From Pantoea endophytica (lineage in GTDB: Bacteria; Pseudomonadota; Gammaproteobacteria; Enterobacterales; Enterobacteriaceae): a DNA stretch of 64,000 nt. The DNA is taken from NCBI RefSeq assembly GCF_002858935.1, contig NZ_PJRT01000020.1, positions 124,001 to 188,000 on the forward strand, in the 5' to 3' direction. The number at the start of each line of letters is the position of its first letter. The first letter of the stretch is position 1. Shown here piece after piece: positions 12,242 to 21,007 of this stretch. The notes under the pieces are model-generated. The model was not told where the DNA came from. It worked only from the letters and a program-made list of their open reading frames with translations, and ran no database searches. The position numbers and the translations under genes are program-made.

Positions 12242-13273
12242 ATGAATATCGAAACGCAATCCGGCGTAATCACTGGAAAAAAACAAGTCAGCGTTGCGCA
12301 GCAGCAGGTGAAATGGGACGGCAAAGGTACGCTGGTGCGTATCACGCGTGGCGGCATTTGTGGATCCGATCTGCATTACTATCAGGAAGGCAAGGTCGGT
12401 AGTTTTGAGATCAAAATGCCGATGATCCTGGGCCACGAAGTGATTGGTTATGTGGTGGAGAGCGACAATCCAGCACTTAAACCCCAACAAAAAGTCGCGG
12501 TAAATCCCTCTAAGCCTTGCGGCGCGTGCAAATATTGCCAGCGCGATCAGGAAAACCAGTGCACCACCATGCGTTTCTTCGGCAGCGCCATGTATGTGCC
12601 GCACGTTGACGGCGGTTTTACCCAATACAAAGTGGTGGATAGCGCGCAATGCGTGCCGTTCCCGCAGGATGCTGATGAAACGGTCATGGTGTTCGCTGAG
12701 CCGCTGGCGGTGTGTATTCACGCCACGCAGCAGGCAGGTCATCTCACCGGCAAGCACGTGTTTATCTCAGGCGTGGGTCCGATTGGCTGCCTGATTGCGG
12801 CGGCGGCCAAAGCGCGCGGCGCGGCCTCCATTGTGTGCAGCGATATCAGCGAGCGTTCACTGGAGATGGCGCAGCAGATGGGCGCAAGCGAGGTGATTCA
12901 TGCCGCCGACGGCGATTTCGCGCCCTATCTTGCCGACAAAGGCTATTTCGATGTGGCGTTTGAAGCCTCCGGCCATCCTTCTTCGCTGCAGCGCTGCCTC
13001 GATGTGGTGTGCGCCAAAGGTACGCTGGTGCAGGTTGGCATGGGCGGCACCATTCCCAATTTCCCGATCATGGCGCTGATTGCCAAAGAGATTAATCTGG
13101 TTGGTTCCTTCCGCTTTACTCATGAATTCAACACCGCCGTCGAATGGCTGGCCACCGGCGTGGTAAACCCGTTGCCGCTGTTCAGCGGTGAGTATGCCTT
13201 GCAGGATATCGATGCCGCGCTGCAGTTTGCCGGCGATAAAACCCGTGCCGCTAAAGTCCAGTTAACCTTTTAA
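12242..13273 (+). CDS. idnD: L-idonate 5-dehydrogenase
   Basis: Zinc-dependent medium-chain dehydrogenase oxidising L-idonate to 5-ketogluconate, the first step of idonate use. Visible are the catalytic zinc region GGICGSDLHYY, the structural zinc cysteines (CGACKYCQRDQENQC), and the Rossmann motif SGVGPIGCL. It has 343 residues, like E. coli IdnD, and aligns throughout. The start is the ATG at 12242 behind GGGGACG; an upstream in-frame extension to 12167 runs through the CRP site and is rejected. idnO follows after 9 bases. Confidence 0.95.
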   Translation: MNIETQSGVITGKKQVSVAQQQVKWDGKGTLVRITRGGICGSDLHYYQEGKVGSFEIKMPMILGHEVIGYVVESDNPALKPQQKVAVNPSKPCGACKYCQRDQENQCTTMRFFGSAMYVPHVDGGFTQYKVVDSAQCVPFPQDADETVMVFAEPLAVCIHATQQAGHLTGKHVFISGVGPIGCLIAAAAKARGAASIVCSDISERSLEMAQQMGASEVIHAADGDFAPYLADKGYFDVAFEASGHPSSLQRCLDVVCAKGTLVQVGMGGTIPNFPIMALIAKEINLVGSFRFTHEFNTAVEWLATGVVNPLPLFSGEYALQDIDAALQFAGDKTRAAKVQLTF

Positions 13274-13282
13274 GGAGCAGTG

Positions 13283-14047
13283 ATGAGCCAGTTATTTTCC
13301 CTCGAAGGCAAGCGTGTGCTGCTGACCGGTTCGGCGCGCGGCATTGGATATCTGCTGGCGCGCGGCCTGGCGGAAGCCGGTGCTGACGTGATCGTCAACG
13401 CCACCACGCACGAAGGCGCAGAGAAGGGCGCGGCGCAGCTGCGTGAGTTGGGCTTACGCGCGCACGCCAAAGCGTTTGATGTCACGCAATCGGCGCAGGT
13501 GAAACAGGCGGTAGATGAGATCGAAGCGGAGTGGGGCGCGATTGATGTGCTGGTGAATAATGCTGGCATCCAGCGTCGTCGGCCGTTCCTTGAATTCCCG
13601 GAGCAGGACTGGAATGACGTTATCGCGGTCAACCAGACCGCCGTATTCCTGGTTTCGCAAACTGTGGCGAAAAAAATGGTCGAGCGTCAGCAGGGTAAAA
13701 TCATCAATATCGGTTCGATGCAGAGCGAATTAGGGCGCGACACCATCACGCCTTACGCGGCCTCCAAAGGCGCGGTGACTATGCTGACGCGCGGCATGTG
13801 CGTGGAGCTGGCGCGTCACAATATTCAGGTGAACGCCATTGCGCCGGGCTATTTCGTCACGGAGATGACTCAGGCGCTGGCTGACGATCCTGCCTTCACC
13901 GGCTGGCTAACCAAGCGCACGCCAGCCGCTCGCTGGGGCAAACCGGAAGAGCTGATTGGCGCGGCAGTGTTCCTTGCTTCCGGTGCGTCGAACTTCGTTA
14001 ACGGGCATCTGCTGTTCGTTGACGGTGGCATGCGCGTCGCCGTGTGA
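13283..14047 (+). CDS. idnO: 5-keto-D-gluconate 5-reductase
   Basis: Short-chain dehydrogenase/reductase of 254 residues, reducing 5-ketogluconate to D-gluconate, the second step of the idonate pathway. The cofactor motif is TGSARGIG, the structural motif NNAG, and the catalytic tetrad N-S-Y-K is visible with YAASK. AAGGAG lies just before the ATG at 13283 (a GTG immediately before it is too close to the ribosome site). It is in operon with idnD. The product gluconate would need a gluconate kinase encoded elsewhere, since no idnK or gntK is in this window. Confidence 0.95.
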   Translation: MSQLFSLEGKRVLLTGSARGIGYLLARGLAEAGADVIVNATTHEGAEKGAAQLRELGLRAHAKAFDVTQSAQVKQAVDEIEAEWGAIDVLVNNAGIQRRRPFLEFPEQDWNDVIAVNQTAVFLVSQTVAKKMVERQQGKIINIGSMQSELGRDTITPYAASKGAVTMLTRGMCVELARHNIQVNAIAPGYFVTEMTQALADDPAFTGWLTKRTPAARWGKPEELIGAAVFLASGASNFVNGHLLFVDGGMRVAV

Positions 14048-14053
14048 TGACCG

Positions 14054-14084
14054 GGCGCGGCTGGCATTATCATCGGGCCGCGCC
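14054..14084 (+). repeat. GC-rich hairpin between idnO and idnT
   Basis: Perfect 8-bp inverted repeat GGCGCGGC / GCCGCGCC with a 15-base loop and no U-tract. It is the kind of intercistronic stem that can protect an upstream message or reduce readthrough. Not a terminator by itself. Confidence 0.5.
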
Positions 14085-14125
14085 TAAACCTTAATCACCC
14101 CTCTGTATTCCTAAGGATAATAAAA

Positions 14126-15445
14126 ATGCCAATAACCATCATTGTGCTGGGTGTGATACTGCTGCTGGTGTTGATGATTGTATTTAAGGTCAATGGCTTC
14201 ATTGCTTTGGTGTTTGTCTCGGCGGTGGTCGGTATTGCCGAAGGCATGACGCCACTGAATGTAATGGCCTCGATCCAGAAAGGTATCGGCTCGACGCTGG
14301 GCGGATTAGCCATGATCCTCGGCTTCGGCGCCATGCTCGGGCGGCTGGTTTCCGATACCGGTGCCGCACAACGCGTGGCTACCACGCTGATCGCCGCTTT
14401 TGGTAAAGAGCGGCTGCAATGGGCGCTGGTGGTGACCGGACTGATCGTCGGCCTGGCGATGTTCTATGAAGTTGGCTTCGTACTGTTGCTGCCGCTGGTG
14501 TTCACTATCGTGGCGGCTGCCGGGTTGCCGCTGCTGTACGTCGGCGTGCCGATGGTCGCCGCGCTCTCGGTCACTCACTGCTTCCTGCCGCCGCATCCTG
14601 GCCCAACGGCGATTGCCACTATCTTTGGGGCCAATCTCGGTACCACGTTGCTCTACGGCATGATCATCACCATTCCAACGGTGATTATTGCCGGACCGGT
14701 TTTCTCGAAGTTCCTTAAAAGCTTTGAGAAGTCACCGCCGGAAGGGCTCTACAACCCAAAAATCTTCACGGAAGAGGAGATGCCAGGCTTCGGCATCAGT
14801 ATTTTTGCCGCAGTGATTCCGGTGGTGCTGATGGCGATTGCCGCCGTCTTCGAGTTGACCACGCCGAAAGAGAACGCGCTGCGTCAGTTCTTCGAATTCA
14901 TCGGTAATCCGGCAGTGGCGCTGTTTATCGCGGTGGTGATAGCGGTGCTGACGTTGGGGCTGCGCAATGGCCGTAAGATGGAAGAAGTGATGGATATGTG
15001 CGGCGAGTCGATTGCCGCCATCGCCATGATCATCTTTATCATCGCGGGCGGCGGTGCATTTAAACAGGTGCTGGTGGATAGCGGCGTAGGTAACTATATC
15101 GCCGATATGATGAAGGGATCGTCACTGTCACCGCTGCTGATGTGCTGGACGGTTGCGGCAATGCTGCGCGTGGCGCTGGGTTCAGCCACGGTGGCGGCGA
15201 TCACCACCGCCGGTATTGTGACGCCAATTATCGCTGCCACGCATGCCGATCCTGCCTTGATGGTACTGGCGGTGGGTTCCGGCAGCGTGATCGCTTCACA
15301 CGTGAACGATCCCGGCTTCTGGCTATTTAAGGGCTACTTCAACCTGAGCGTGGTGGAAACCCTGAAAACCTGGACGGTGATGGAGACGCTGATCTCAATT
15401 CTCGGTTTAGCCGGCGTACTGGCGCTCAATGCCATAATTCACTGA
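14126..15445 (+). CDS. idnT: GntP-family L-idonate/gluconate:H+ symporter
   Basis: A 439-residue inner-membrane permease, the same length as E. coli IdnT, with about 12-14 hydrophobic segments. The family signatures VTHCFLPPHPGP and VGSGSVIASHVNDPGFW are intact. The position after idnD-idnO supports idonate and 5-ketogluconate uptake as the role; IdnT, GntU and GntT share substrates, so gluconate transport is also likely. AAGGATAA precedes the ATG. The operon ends at a hairpin shared with the convergent gene. The E. coli idnR regulator gene does not follow. Confidence 0.9.
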   Translation: MPITIIVLGVILLLVLMIVFKVNGFIALVFVSAVVGIAEGMTPLNVMASIQKGIGSTLGGLAMILGFGAMLGRLVSDTGAAQRVATTLIAAFGKERLQWALVVTGLIVGLAMFYEVGFVLLLPLVFTIVAAAGLPLLYVGVPMVAALSVTHCFLPPHPGPTAIATIFGANLGTTLLYGMIITIPTVIIAGPVFSKFLKSFEKSPPEGLYNPKIFTEEEMPGFGISIFAAVIPVVLMAIAAVFELTTPKENALRQFFEFIGNPAVALFIAVVIAVLTLGLRNGRKMEEVMDMCGESIAAIAMIIFIIAGGGAFKQVLVDSGVGNYIADMMKGSSLSPLLMCWTVAAMLRVALGSATVAAITTAGIVTPIIAATHADPALMVLAVGSGSVIASHVNDPGFWLFKGYFNLSVVETLKTWTVMETLISILGLAGVLALNAIIH

Positions 15446-15453
15446 TCGATAAA

Positions 15454-15473
15454 GCTTCACAAGGATGTGAAGC
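15454..15473. terminator. Bidirectional hairpin between idnT and yfiH-like gene
   Basis: Perfect 8-bp stem GCTTCACA / TGTGAAGC with an AGGA tetraloop, lying between two convergent stop codons. On the minus strand it is followed by TTTATC, so it is better as a terminator for the leftward gene. Confidence 0.6.
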
Positions 15474-15475
15474 CC

Positions 15476-16195
15476 TTAACCGCGCGTGCGGATCCACGAG
15501 AAACGTGACTGATAGCCGCTGTCAAAATGGGTGTTGTAGCGATAGCTGGAACCCGCTTCCGCCATGCAGTAAGTACAGACGTTCAGCACTTCAATATGTT
15601 CCGCCACCACTCCCCGCTGTAACAACAAGCCTCGCGCCAGGTTAGGCAGATCAAACCAGATTCCATCCTGCTGGGCCCGCGCCTGCGGACGGATCGCTTG
15701 TGCGTTGTGCGGCTGCTGGGTGGAGTAGGGTAACGGCGGAAGATCGTGACGATCCTGCATATGTGTCACCAGATCGTTACCCAGTTCATAGCAGCACGGC
15801 CCGATCGCTGGACCGATTACCACACGCAGCGTTTCACGGCTGGCGCCGCGCTCTAGCAGACGATCAATCGCGTTGTTCAATACACCACCGAGCGTGCCTT
15901 TTAATCCGGCGTGCACCGCCGCAACCTGCTGTTGTTGCGGATCGGCAAATAACACCGGCAGACAATCGGCGGTATACACCGCGACCGGCAGATGATCTTC
16001 GCCAATCAAGCCATCCGATTCGCAACGTTTAGGCGGGATGTTTTGGCTTGCCAGCAACACATTGGCGCTGTGTCGCTGTTGACCATAAGCCGCCTCTGCC
16101 GGAACGGGCTGGCCAGCCGGCTGAAAGGCGTATTCCAGCCAGGAAAAGTCATCCAATAGTCTTGATCGTGGACCGCTGTGGGGGTGCTGTACCAT
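15476..16195 (-). CDS. YfiH/PgeF-family (DUF152, multicopper-oxidase-like fold) protein, paralogue
   Basis: A 239-residue protein of the YfiH/YlmD family. The family's metal-site signatures are visible: TADCLPVLF, AAVHAGLKGTLGG (HAGWRG in most members), GPAIGPCCYE and a C-terminal CTYC. Members have been described as purine nucleoside-active enzymes and as PgeF, which prevents mis-incorporation in peptidoglycan precursors. The normal copy follows rluD; here the gene stands between the idn operon and a phosphatase gene, so this is most likely a second, divergent paralogue. Start is the ATG at 16193-16195. Confidence 0.8.
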   Translation of the reverse strand: MVQHPHSGPRSRLLDDFSWLEYAFQPAGQPVPAEAAYGQQRHSANVLLASQNIPPKRCESDGLIGEDHLPVAVYTADCLPVLFADPQQQQVAAVHAGLKGTLGGVLNNAIDRLLERGASRETLRVVIGPAIGPCCYELGNDLVTHMQDRHDLPPLPYSTQQPHNAQAIRPQARAQQDGIWFDLPNLARGLLLQRGVVAEHIEVLNVCTYCMAEAGSSYRYNTHFDSGYQSRFSWIRTRG

Positions 16196-16304
16196 AAGTG
16201 TCTCCTCTCACCAAACCGCTGCTTTCTGCTGCCCACAGCTTACGTTAACTGCTACATTTTTAAAGCTTTACAAAAACTGACCCTAATCACTTAAGGATGA
16301 AATG

Positions 16305-17114
16305 ATGAAGAAAACCACCTTGCTGGCGGCATCCGGCTTAATGGCGCTGGCATTAACCGGTTGTGCGCAGCCTTCTAAACAGCAGGCTCAGCAGCAGCTC
16401 GGCCAGCAATCGGTGCTGGCAGTAAATTGGTTCCAGCAATCCGGCGAATATCAGGCATTGAGTTGGCAGGCATTTAACAGCGCGCGCATGGCCTTCGATC
16501 AGGCGCCATCGCTGGCGGGTAAACCGAAAGCGGTTATCGTCGATTTAGATGAAACGATGATTGATAACAGCGCCTACAGCGCGTGGCAGGCGAAAAACGG
16601 CCAGCCCTTCTCGGGTAAAACCTGGTCAGCGTGGACGCAGGCGCGTCAGGCAACGGCCGTTCCGGGCGCAGTGGAGTTTGCCAACTACGTCAACAGCCAC
16701 GGCGGCACTATGTTCTATATCTCCAACCGCGACCAAAAAGATTTTGCCGCAACGGTTGAGAACCTGAATAAGCTGGGCTTCAGCGGCGTGAGCGAGAAGA
16801 CGGTGCGCTTGAGTACCGGTAATTCTAACAAGCAAGAGCGCTTCGACGCGGTTAAGAATGCCGGTTACAACGTGGTGCTGTATGTGGGCGACAACTTGAA
16901 TGACTTTGGCGGTTCAACCTGGCATCAGGGAAATGCGCAGCGTCAGCAGTTCGTTAGCCTTAATCATCAGCGTTTTGGCACCCAATTCATCGTGTTACCG
17001 AACCCGCTGTATGGCGACTGGGAAAGTGGCATGGCGGAAAACTACAACAAACTCACGCCTGAGCAGCAACTGCAGGTGCGTGAAGCGCGTATGAAAGCGT
17101 GGAACGGTAAATAA
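16305..17114 (+). CDS. e(P4)-family outer-membrane lipoprotein acid phosphatase / 5'-nucleotidase
   Basis: A class C acid phosphatase of the HAD superfamily. The lipobox is LTGC around residue 20, so the mature protein is lipid-anchored. The catalytic DxDxT motif reads VIVDLDETMIDNS, and the later HAD motifs YISNRD and YVGDNLNDF are intact. The 269-residue length suits the e(P4) family, whose members release phosphate from nucleotides such as NMN in the periplasm. AAGGA is 7 bases before the ATG at 16305; the ATG at 16302 is also possible. A GC-rich hairpin at 17131-17150 follows the stop. Confidence 0.9.
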   Translation: MKKTTLLAASGLMALALTGCAQPSKQQAQQQLGQQSVLAVNWFQQSGEYQALSWQAFNSARMAFDQAPSLAGKPKAVIVDLDETMIDNSAYSAWQAKNGQPFSGKTWSAWTQARQATAVPGAVEFANYVNSHGGTMFYISNRDQKDFAATVENLNKLGFSGVSEKTVRLSTGNSNKQERFDAVKNAGYNVVLYVGDNLNDFGGSTWHQGNAQRQQFVSLNHQRFGTQFIVLPNPLYGDWESGMAENYNKLTPEQQLQVREARMKAWNGK

Positions 17115-17130
17115 TTCGTCAGGTGAAATA

Positions 17131-17150
17131 GCGTCTGCTTAGGCAGGCGC
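17131..17150 (+). terminator. Weak hairpin terminator after lipoprotein phosphatase gene
   Basis: GCGTCTGC / GCAGGCGC pair over 8 positions (one G-U) around a TTAG loop, 17 bases past the stop codon. The following sequence has only a poor U-tract, so termination would be partial. Confidence 0.4.
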
Positions 17151-17796
17151 ATTCATGTCCTTTTCAGGTCCATCAATATTTACATAACTCCGTAACTATT
17201 ATTCCCCTCACTGTTTTCCTGATCTCTTACTAAATTCATGGCAACTGAATAGCGAAATATCTCGTCTTATTTGTTGAATGGCAGTGAATCGCACTAATCA
17301 TAAATTTTTTAATTAGGAATTCTCCCAGCTCATAAGGATTAAATTATAGCGTCGCTAAAATGGCATATAATTTTTGCGTGTATTGTTTTGTAATTGCACC
17401 GAAAATATCACATTTAAAATCGCTCTTATTTAATTGTTAATAATACTTTTTATCGAGCCTGCTCATCATTCCGCTCCTTGCATAAACTTACCTGATTCAT
17501 ACGTTTATTGAAGTTTGGTTTACAAAAATATTCGTTTTGCCGACGTCAGAAATATTCATGATGCAAGGTAATGCTTAAGCGTCTATAAACTATTTTTGTG
17601 AGGAAGTTCTGCTTTCATCCTCAATGGTTCTCCATAGCCGCGTTTAATGACGTCGCTATCTGCCTGAAAGCGATCTTTTTAAATGTTGAGAGAAGATTAT
17701 TGTGATGACCCTGAAACCCTTATTAGTGATAAATCGTACTCTGGCTTTGCGGCGCCGCGCGCGGTTAATTCAGTCATCTGCAGAGGAATCAACGCC
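17151..17796. other. AT-rich intergenic region of about 650 bases
   Basis: No gene recognised. The stretch is strongly AT-rich with several TATAAT-like hexamers (for example near 17366) and could hold the promoter region of the SulP gene. An in-frame extension of the SulP ORF reaches back to 17683 without a ribosome site. No small RNA family recognised. Confidence 0.4.
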
Positions 17797-19272
17797 ATGA
17801 ATTTAAGCACGCTTCGTCAGGATATTCCGGCTGGTTTGGTGGTGTTTCTGGTCGCGCTGCCGCTCTGTCTTGGCATCGCGCAGGCGAGTGGATTGCCGCC
17901 CTTTGCGGGTCTGCTCACCGGCGTGATTGGTGGGTTGCTGGTGACTGCGCTGAGCCCCTCGCGTTTTGCGGTTAGTGGTCCGGCGGCGGGATTGGTAACG
18001 ATTGTGGTCGCGTCGATCGCCACGCTAGGCAGCTTTTCCGCCTTTCTCACCGCGCTGATTCTGGCGGGTGTGTTGCAGTGCCTGTTTGGCTTACTGCGTG
18101 CAGGACGTTTTATCGCCTTAGTGCCGAGCAGCGTGATTAAAGGCATGCTGGCGGCGATTGGTATTTTGCTGATTATGCAGCAAATTCCGGTAGCATTCGG
18201 CGCGGCGGGCGATGTTGAGCTGTTGTCGCTGGTAAACGGGGAATTTCATTTTTCCAGCAGCGCGATGCTGGTTGCTGGCGTGGGATTGGCTATTTTATGG
18301 CTGTGGACCACGCCGCTGATCAAGTCAGTTAAAGTGCTGAGCTGGATGCCCGGTCCGCTGGTAGCGGTGCTGGTAGGCTGTGCGGCGACGGTGTTTGGGG
18401 ATCGCCTGTTTCCAGCGTTAGCTGATGGCTTGCCGCGTATCGCGCTGCCCGCGTTCGACAGCATGTCGGCGCTGGTGGCTGAACTGGAAACGCCAGACTG
18501 GCAAGCATGGCAGAATCCTGCAGTGTGGATGGTGGCGATCACGCTGGCGCTGGTCGCGAGCCTTGAAACGCTGCTTAGCCAGGAAGCGCTGAAGAAACTG
18601 CGTCCGCAACATCCTGCAACTTCACCTAACAAAGAGATGTTTGCGCAGGGTATTGGTAACCTGACCGCCGGTTTCCTTGGCGCGATGCCGATTACTGCAG
18701 TGATTGTGCGCAGTTCGGTGAACGTCAGCGTTGGCGCGCAAACCAAACTGTCGATTCTGATTCATGGTGTGCTGCTGTTAATCTGCGGCCTGTGGTTCAG
18801 TAATCTGCTTAACGCGATTCCCCTTGCCAGCCTTGCGGCGGTGCTGCTTTATACCGGCTATAAGCTGGCCACGCCGCGCCTGTTCATTGAGCAGATGCGC
18901 ATGGGACCGCAGCAATATGTGCCATTCCTTGCCACCATCGGCGGCATTATTGTGTTTGGCATGCTGGCCGGCATCGGAATTGGCATCGCTACGCAAATCC
19001 TCTACAGCATCTATAAAAGCCATCGCAACGCCTTGCAGCTCACGCGACATGACGATCACTACGTTTTACGCCTGCAGCAAAATCTGACCTTTATGCACAA
19101 TCCAAAGCTGCAGGGATTGCTGGCAGAGATCCCGGAAAACAGCGTGGTGATTGCTGAGCACGGCAATGCCCAATATATGGATCCCGACGTTAAAGCGGTG
19201 CTAAAAGACTTTGGTGAAAACGCACGTAAACGTGGCATTCGTCTGAGTCAATGGCCTGTTGCGGTGAAATAG
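17797..19272 (+). CDS. SulP-family inorganic anion transporter
   Basis: A 491-residue inner-membrane permease of the SulP/SLC26 family. The first-helix signature DIPAGLVVFLVALPLCLGIAQASG and about a dozen hydrophobic segments are present. The C-terminus (about 65 residues after HYVLRLQQNLTF) looks like a shortened STAS domain. Related proteins carry bicarbonate, sulfate or other anions and are often linked to a carbonic anhydrase gene; none is linked here, so the substrate stays open. The start is the ATG at 17797 behind AGAGGA. A strong terminator follows at 19308. Confidence 0.88.
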   Translation: MNLSTLRQDIPAGLVVFLVALPLCLGIAQASGLPPFAGLLTGVIGGLLVTALSPSRFAVSGPAAGLVTIVVASIATLGSFSAFLTALILAGVLQCLFGLLRAGRFIALVPSSVIKGMLAAIGILLIMQQIPVAFGAAGDVELLSLVNGEFHFSSSAMLVAGVGLAILWLWTTPLIKSVKVLSWMPGPLVAVLVGCAATVFGDRLFPALADGLPRIALPAFDSMSALVAELETPDWQAWQNPAVWMVAITLALVASLETLLSQEALKKLRPQHPATSPNKEMFAQGIGNLTAGFLGAMPITAVIVRSSVNVSVGAQTKLSILIHGVLLLICGLWFSNLLNAIPLASLAAVLLYTGYKLATPRLFIEQMRMGPQQYVPFLATIGGIIVFGMLAGIGIGIATQILYSIYKSHRNALQLTRHDDHYVLRLQQNLTFMHNPKLQGLLAEIPENSVVIAEHGNAQYMDPDVKAVLKDFGENARKRGIRLSQWPVAVK

Positions 19273-19307
19273 CCATAAGTCTGTGCTGGAACAACCGCTT
19301 TAAAACT

Positions 19308-19341
19308 AAAAAATCGGATATCTCGGATAGCCGATTTTTTT
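19308..19341 (+). terminator. Intrinsic terminator after SulP gene
   Basis: 10-bp stem AAAAAATCGG (19308-19317) with CCGATTTTTT (19331-19340) and continuing T residues. It would work in both directions. Confidence 0.85.
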
Positions 19342-19566
19342 ATTTACAGGGCATAATTGCCACAAGTTTTATCCTTTGTCTCTGGCGTTTCCACAATGCC
19401 ATTTGGCGCGACGCTGCTTTTTATGGCAGGTGAGCGCCGCCCAGCCGCAGAGTAGGATGGCGAACACTTGCTTAATTACCGAATCATCGCACGGGTATTT
19501 CCGGTTTAATGCTTGCTGATGCTTAGGGTTGATGCCGGCACTTTCCAGGTTACAGGGTTCAGACGT

Positions 19567-20991
19567 ATGCGCGTTATGCTGTTTGAAGAGAATAATTTTA
19601 AAAAGAATGCCCTCACGCTGTTCTTCATTACGCTGTTTTTCTGCTTTATCGGCAGCCATTTACGCATCCCCGAAGAGTTCTCACTATTCTGGCCGGTGAA
19701 TGCGCTGGTGGCGGGATTAATAGTGAGGAATCCGTTTTTGCACACTACCTCCAGCTATCTGGTGTGCTTCAGTGCGATGATTTTTAACGACACGGTATTT
19801 TCCGGCTGGGCGCTGCCAGCGTTTACCGTCAATTTTGCCAACATTCTGTTTATTCTCGTCGCGGTCAGCATGCTGATCAAACATCTGCAACGTCCTTCCG
19901 CCCACAGCCAGGTGTTCAATGCCATGCGCATTTTTCCCGCCTGTTTTCTTGGCGCGGCGGCTTGTGCAACCTGGGGCGCGTGGGCACAGGATATTGATTT
20001 CAATGCGCGCTTTATTGTGGCGTGGAGCGACTGGTTCAGCGAACAGTTCTCTACTTCGCTGATGCTGCTGCCGGTGATGCTGGCACGCCCGCTGCGAACG
20101 GTTTCACCGCGCACCTTAATGCATCCCGGCAAATTGCTGCCGCTGGCGGCGGTGATTCTATCGCTGACTGTTGGGGCACTAATTGGCGGGGCCGGTAGCC
20201 TGACATTCCCGGTTCCTGCGCTGATCTGGTGCGCCATTGTGTTACCGATTCCATTGACTAGCTTAGTGATCCTGATAACCGGTATCACGGAGATTGTGCT
20301 GGTGTCGCATGGTGTGATGAACATCCAGGGTGACGATGCACTGCTACCGATTAGCCATCTCACCTCGGCACGGCTTGGCGTCGCCACCGTTGCGCTCAGC
20401 CCGCTGCTGGTGGCGGTGAGCATGGATGCGATCCGCCAGTTAAATCATCGCCTTGCACTCCGCGCTAATTTTGATTTTCTCACCCAGTTGCTGTCCCGTT
20501 CCGGTCTGTATGAAAGCTTAAGAAATGAACCTTTCTCGCTACAACGGGAAGCTGGCGTTATTATGCTTGATGTCGACTATTTCAAAGCCATTAACGACAA
20601 TTTTGGCCACGATGCCGGTGATTGCGTGCTGGAAGAGATTGCGCGGCGCATTCAGCGCGTGGTTGGCAATCGTGGCATGGTGTGTCGCTTTGGTGGCGAA
20701 GAGTTTGTGATGGTGATGTTCGATTGTAACCATAGCCAGCTTTACCAACTCGCCGAAACGGTACGTCAGGCGATGGTCAAAGAGAAGTTCTGGATTCAGG
20801 GCAACACGGTGACGGTAACTGCCAGTTTAGGTCTGGCGCGCGGCAGTGCGCAGAACGAACGTGAATGGCCAAGCGTGATCAATCGCTTAGTGTCAGCGGC
20901 GGATAAGAATCTTTATCTTTCCAAACGCAATGGCCGTAATCAAACCTCACCGGCGATGGAGCCGCGCAGCATGATGAATGACGTGGCCTGA
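19567..20991 (+). CDS. Membrane-bound GGDEF diguanylate cyclase with MASE1-like sensor
   Basis: N-terminal about 300 residues hold eight or so hydrophobic segments of MASE1-like type; the C-terminal about 170 residues form a GGDEF domain with intact active site FGGEEF and the DVDYFKAINDNFGHDAGD region. It should make cyclic di-GMP from GTP at the inner membrane, promoting sessile behaviour. No RxxD inhibitory site is visible at the usual place before GGEEF. The start is uncertain: ATG at 19567 or 19576 are plausible, while the open frame extends to 19513. The type I exporter nearby could be one of the processes under c-di-GMP control, but this is inference. Confidence 0.85.
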   Translation: MRVMLFEENNFKKNALTLFFITLFFCFIGSHLRIPEEFSLFWPVNALVAGLIVRNPFLHTTSSYLVCFSAMIFNDTVFSGWALPAFTVNFANILFILVAVSMLIKHLQRPSAHSQVFNAMRIFPACFLGAAACATWGAWAQDIDFNARFIVAWSDWFSEQFSTSLMLLPVMLARPLRTVSPRTLMHPGKLLPLAAVILSLTVGALIGGAGSLTFPVPALIWCAIVLPIPLTSLVILITGITEIVLVSHGVMNIQGDDALLPISHLTSARLGVATVALSPLLVAVSMDAIRQLNHRLALRANFDFLTQLLSRSGLYESLRNEPFSLQREAGVIMLDVDYFKAINDNFGHDAGDCVLEEIARRIQRVVGNRGMVCRFGGEEFVMVMFDCNHSQLYQLAETVRQAMVKEKFWIQGNTVTVTASLGLARGSAQNEREWPSVINRLVSAADKNLYLSKRNGRNQTSPAMEPRSMMNDVA

Positions 20992-20999
20992 GCCACGTC
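20980..20999. terminator. Hairpin at the diguanylate cyclase stop codon
   Basis: Perfect 8-bp stem GACGTGGC / GCCACGTC with CTGA tetraloop that includes the stop codon. It lies between convergent genes and lacks a U-tract, so its terminator role is uncertain. Confidence 0.4.
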
Positions 21000-21007
21000 A
21001 TGGCGAT

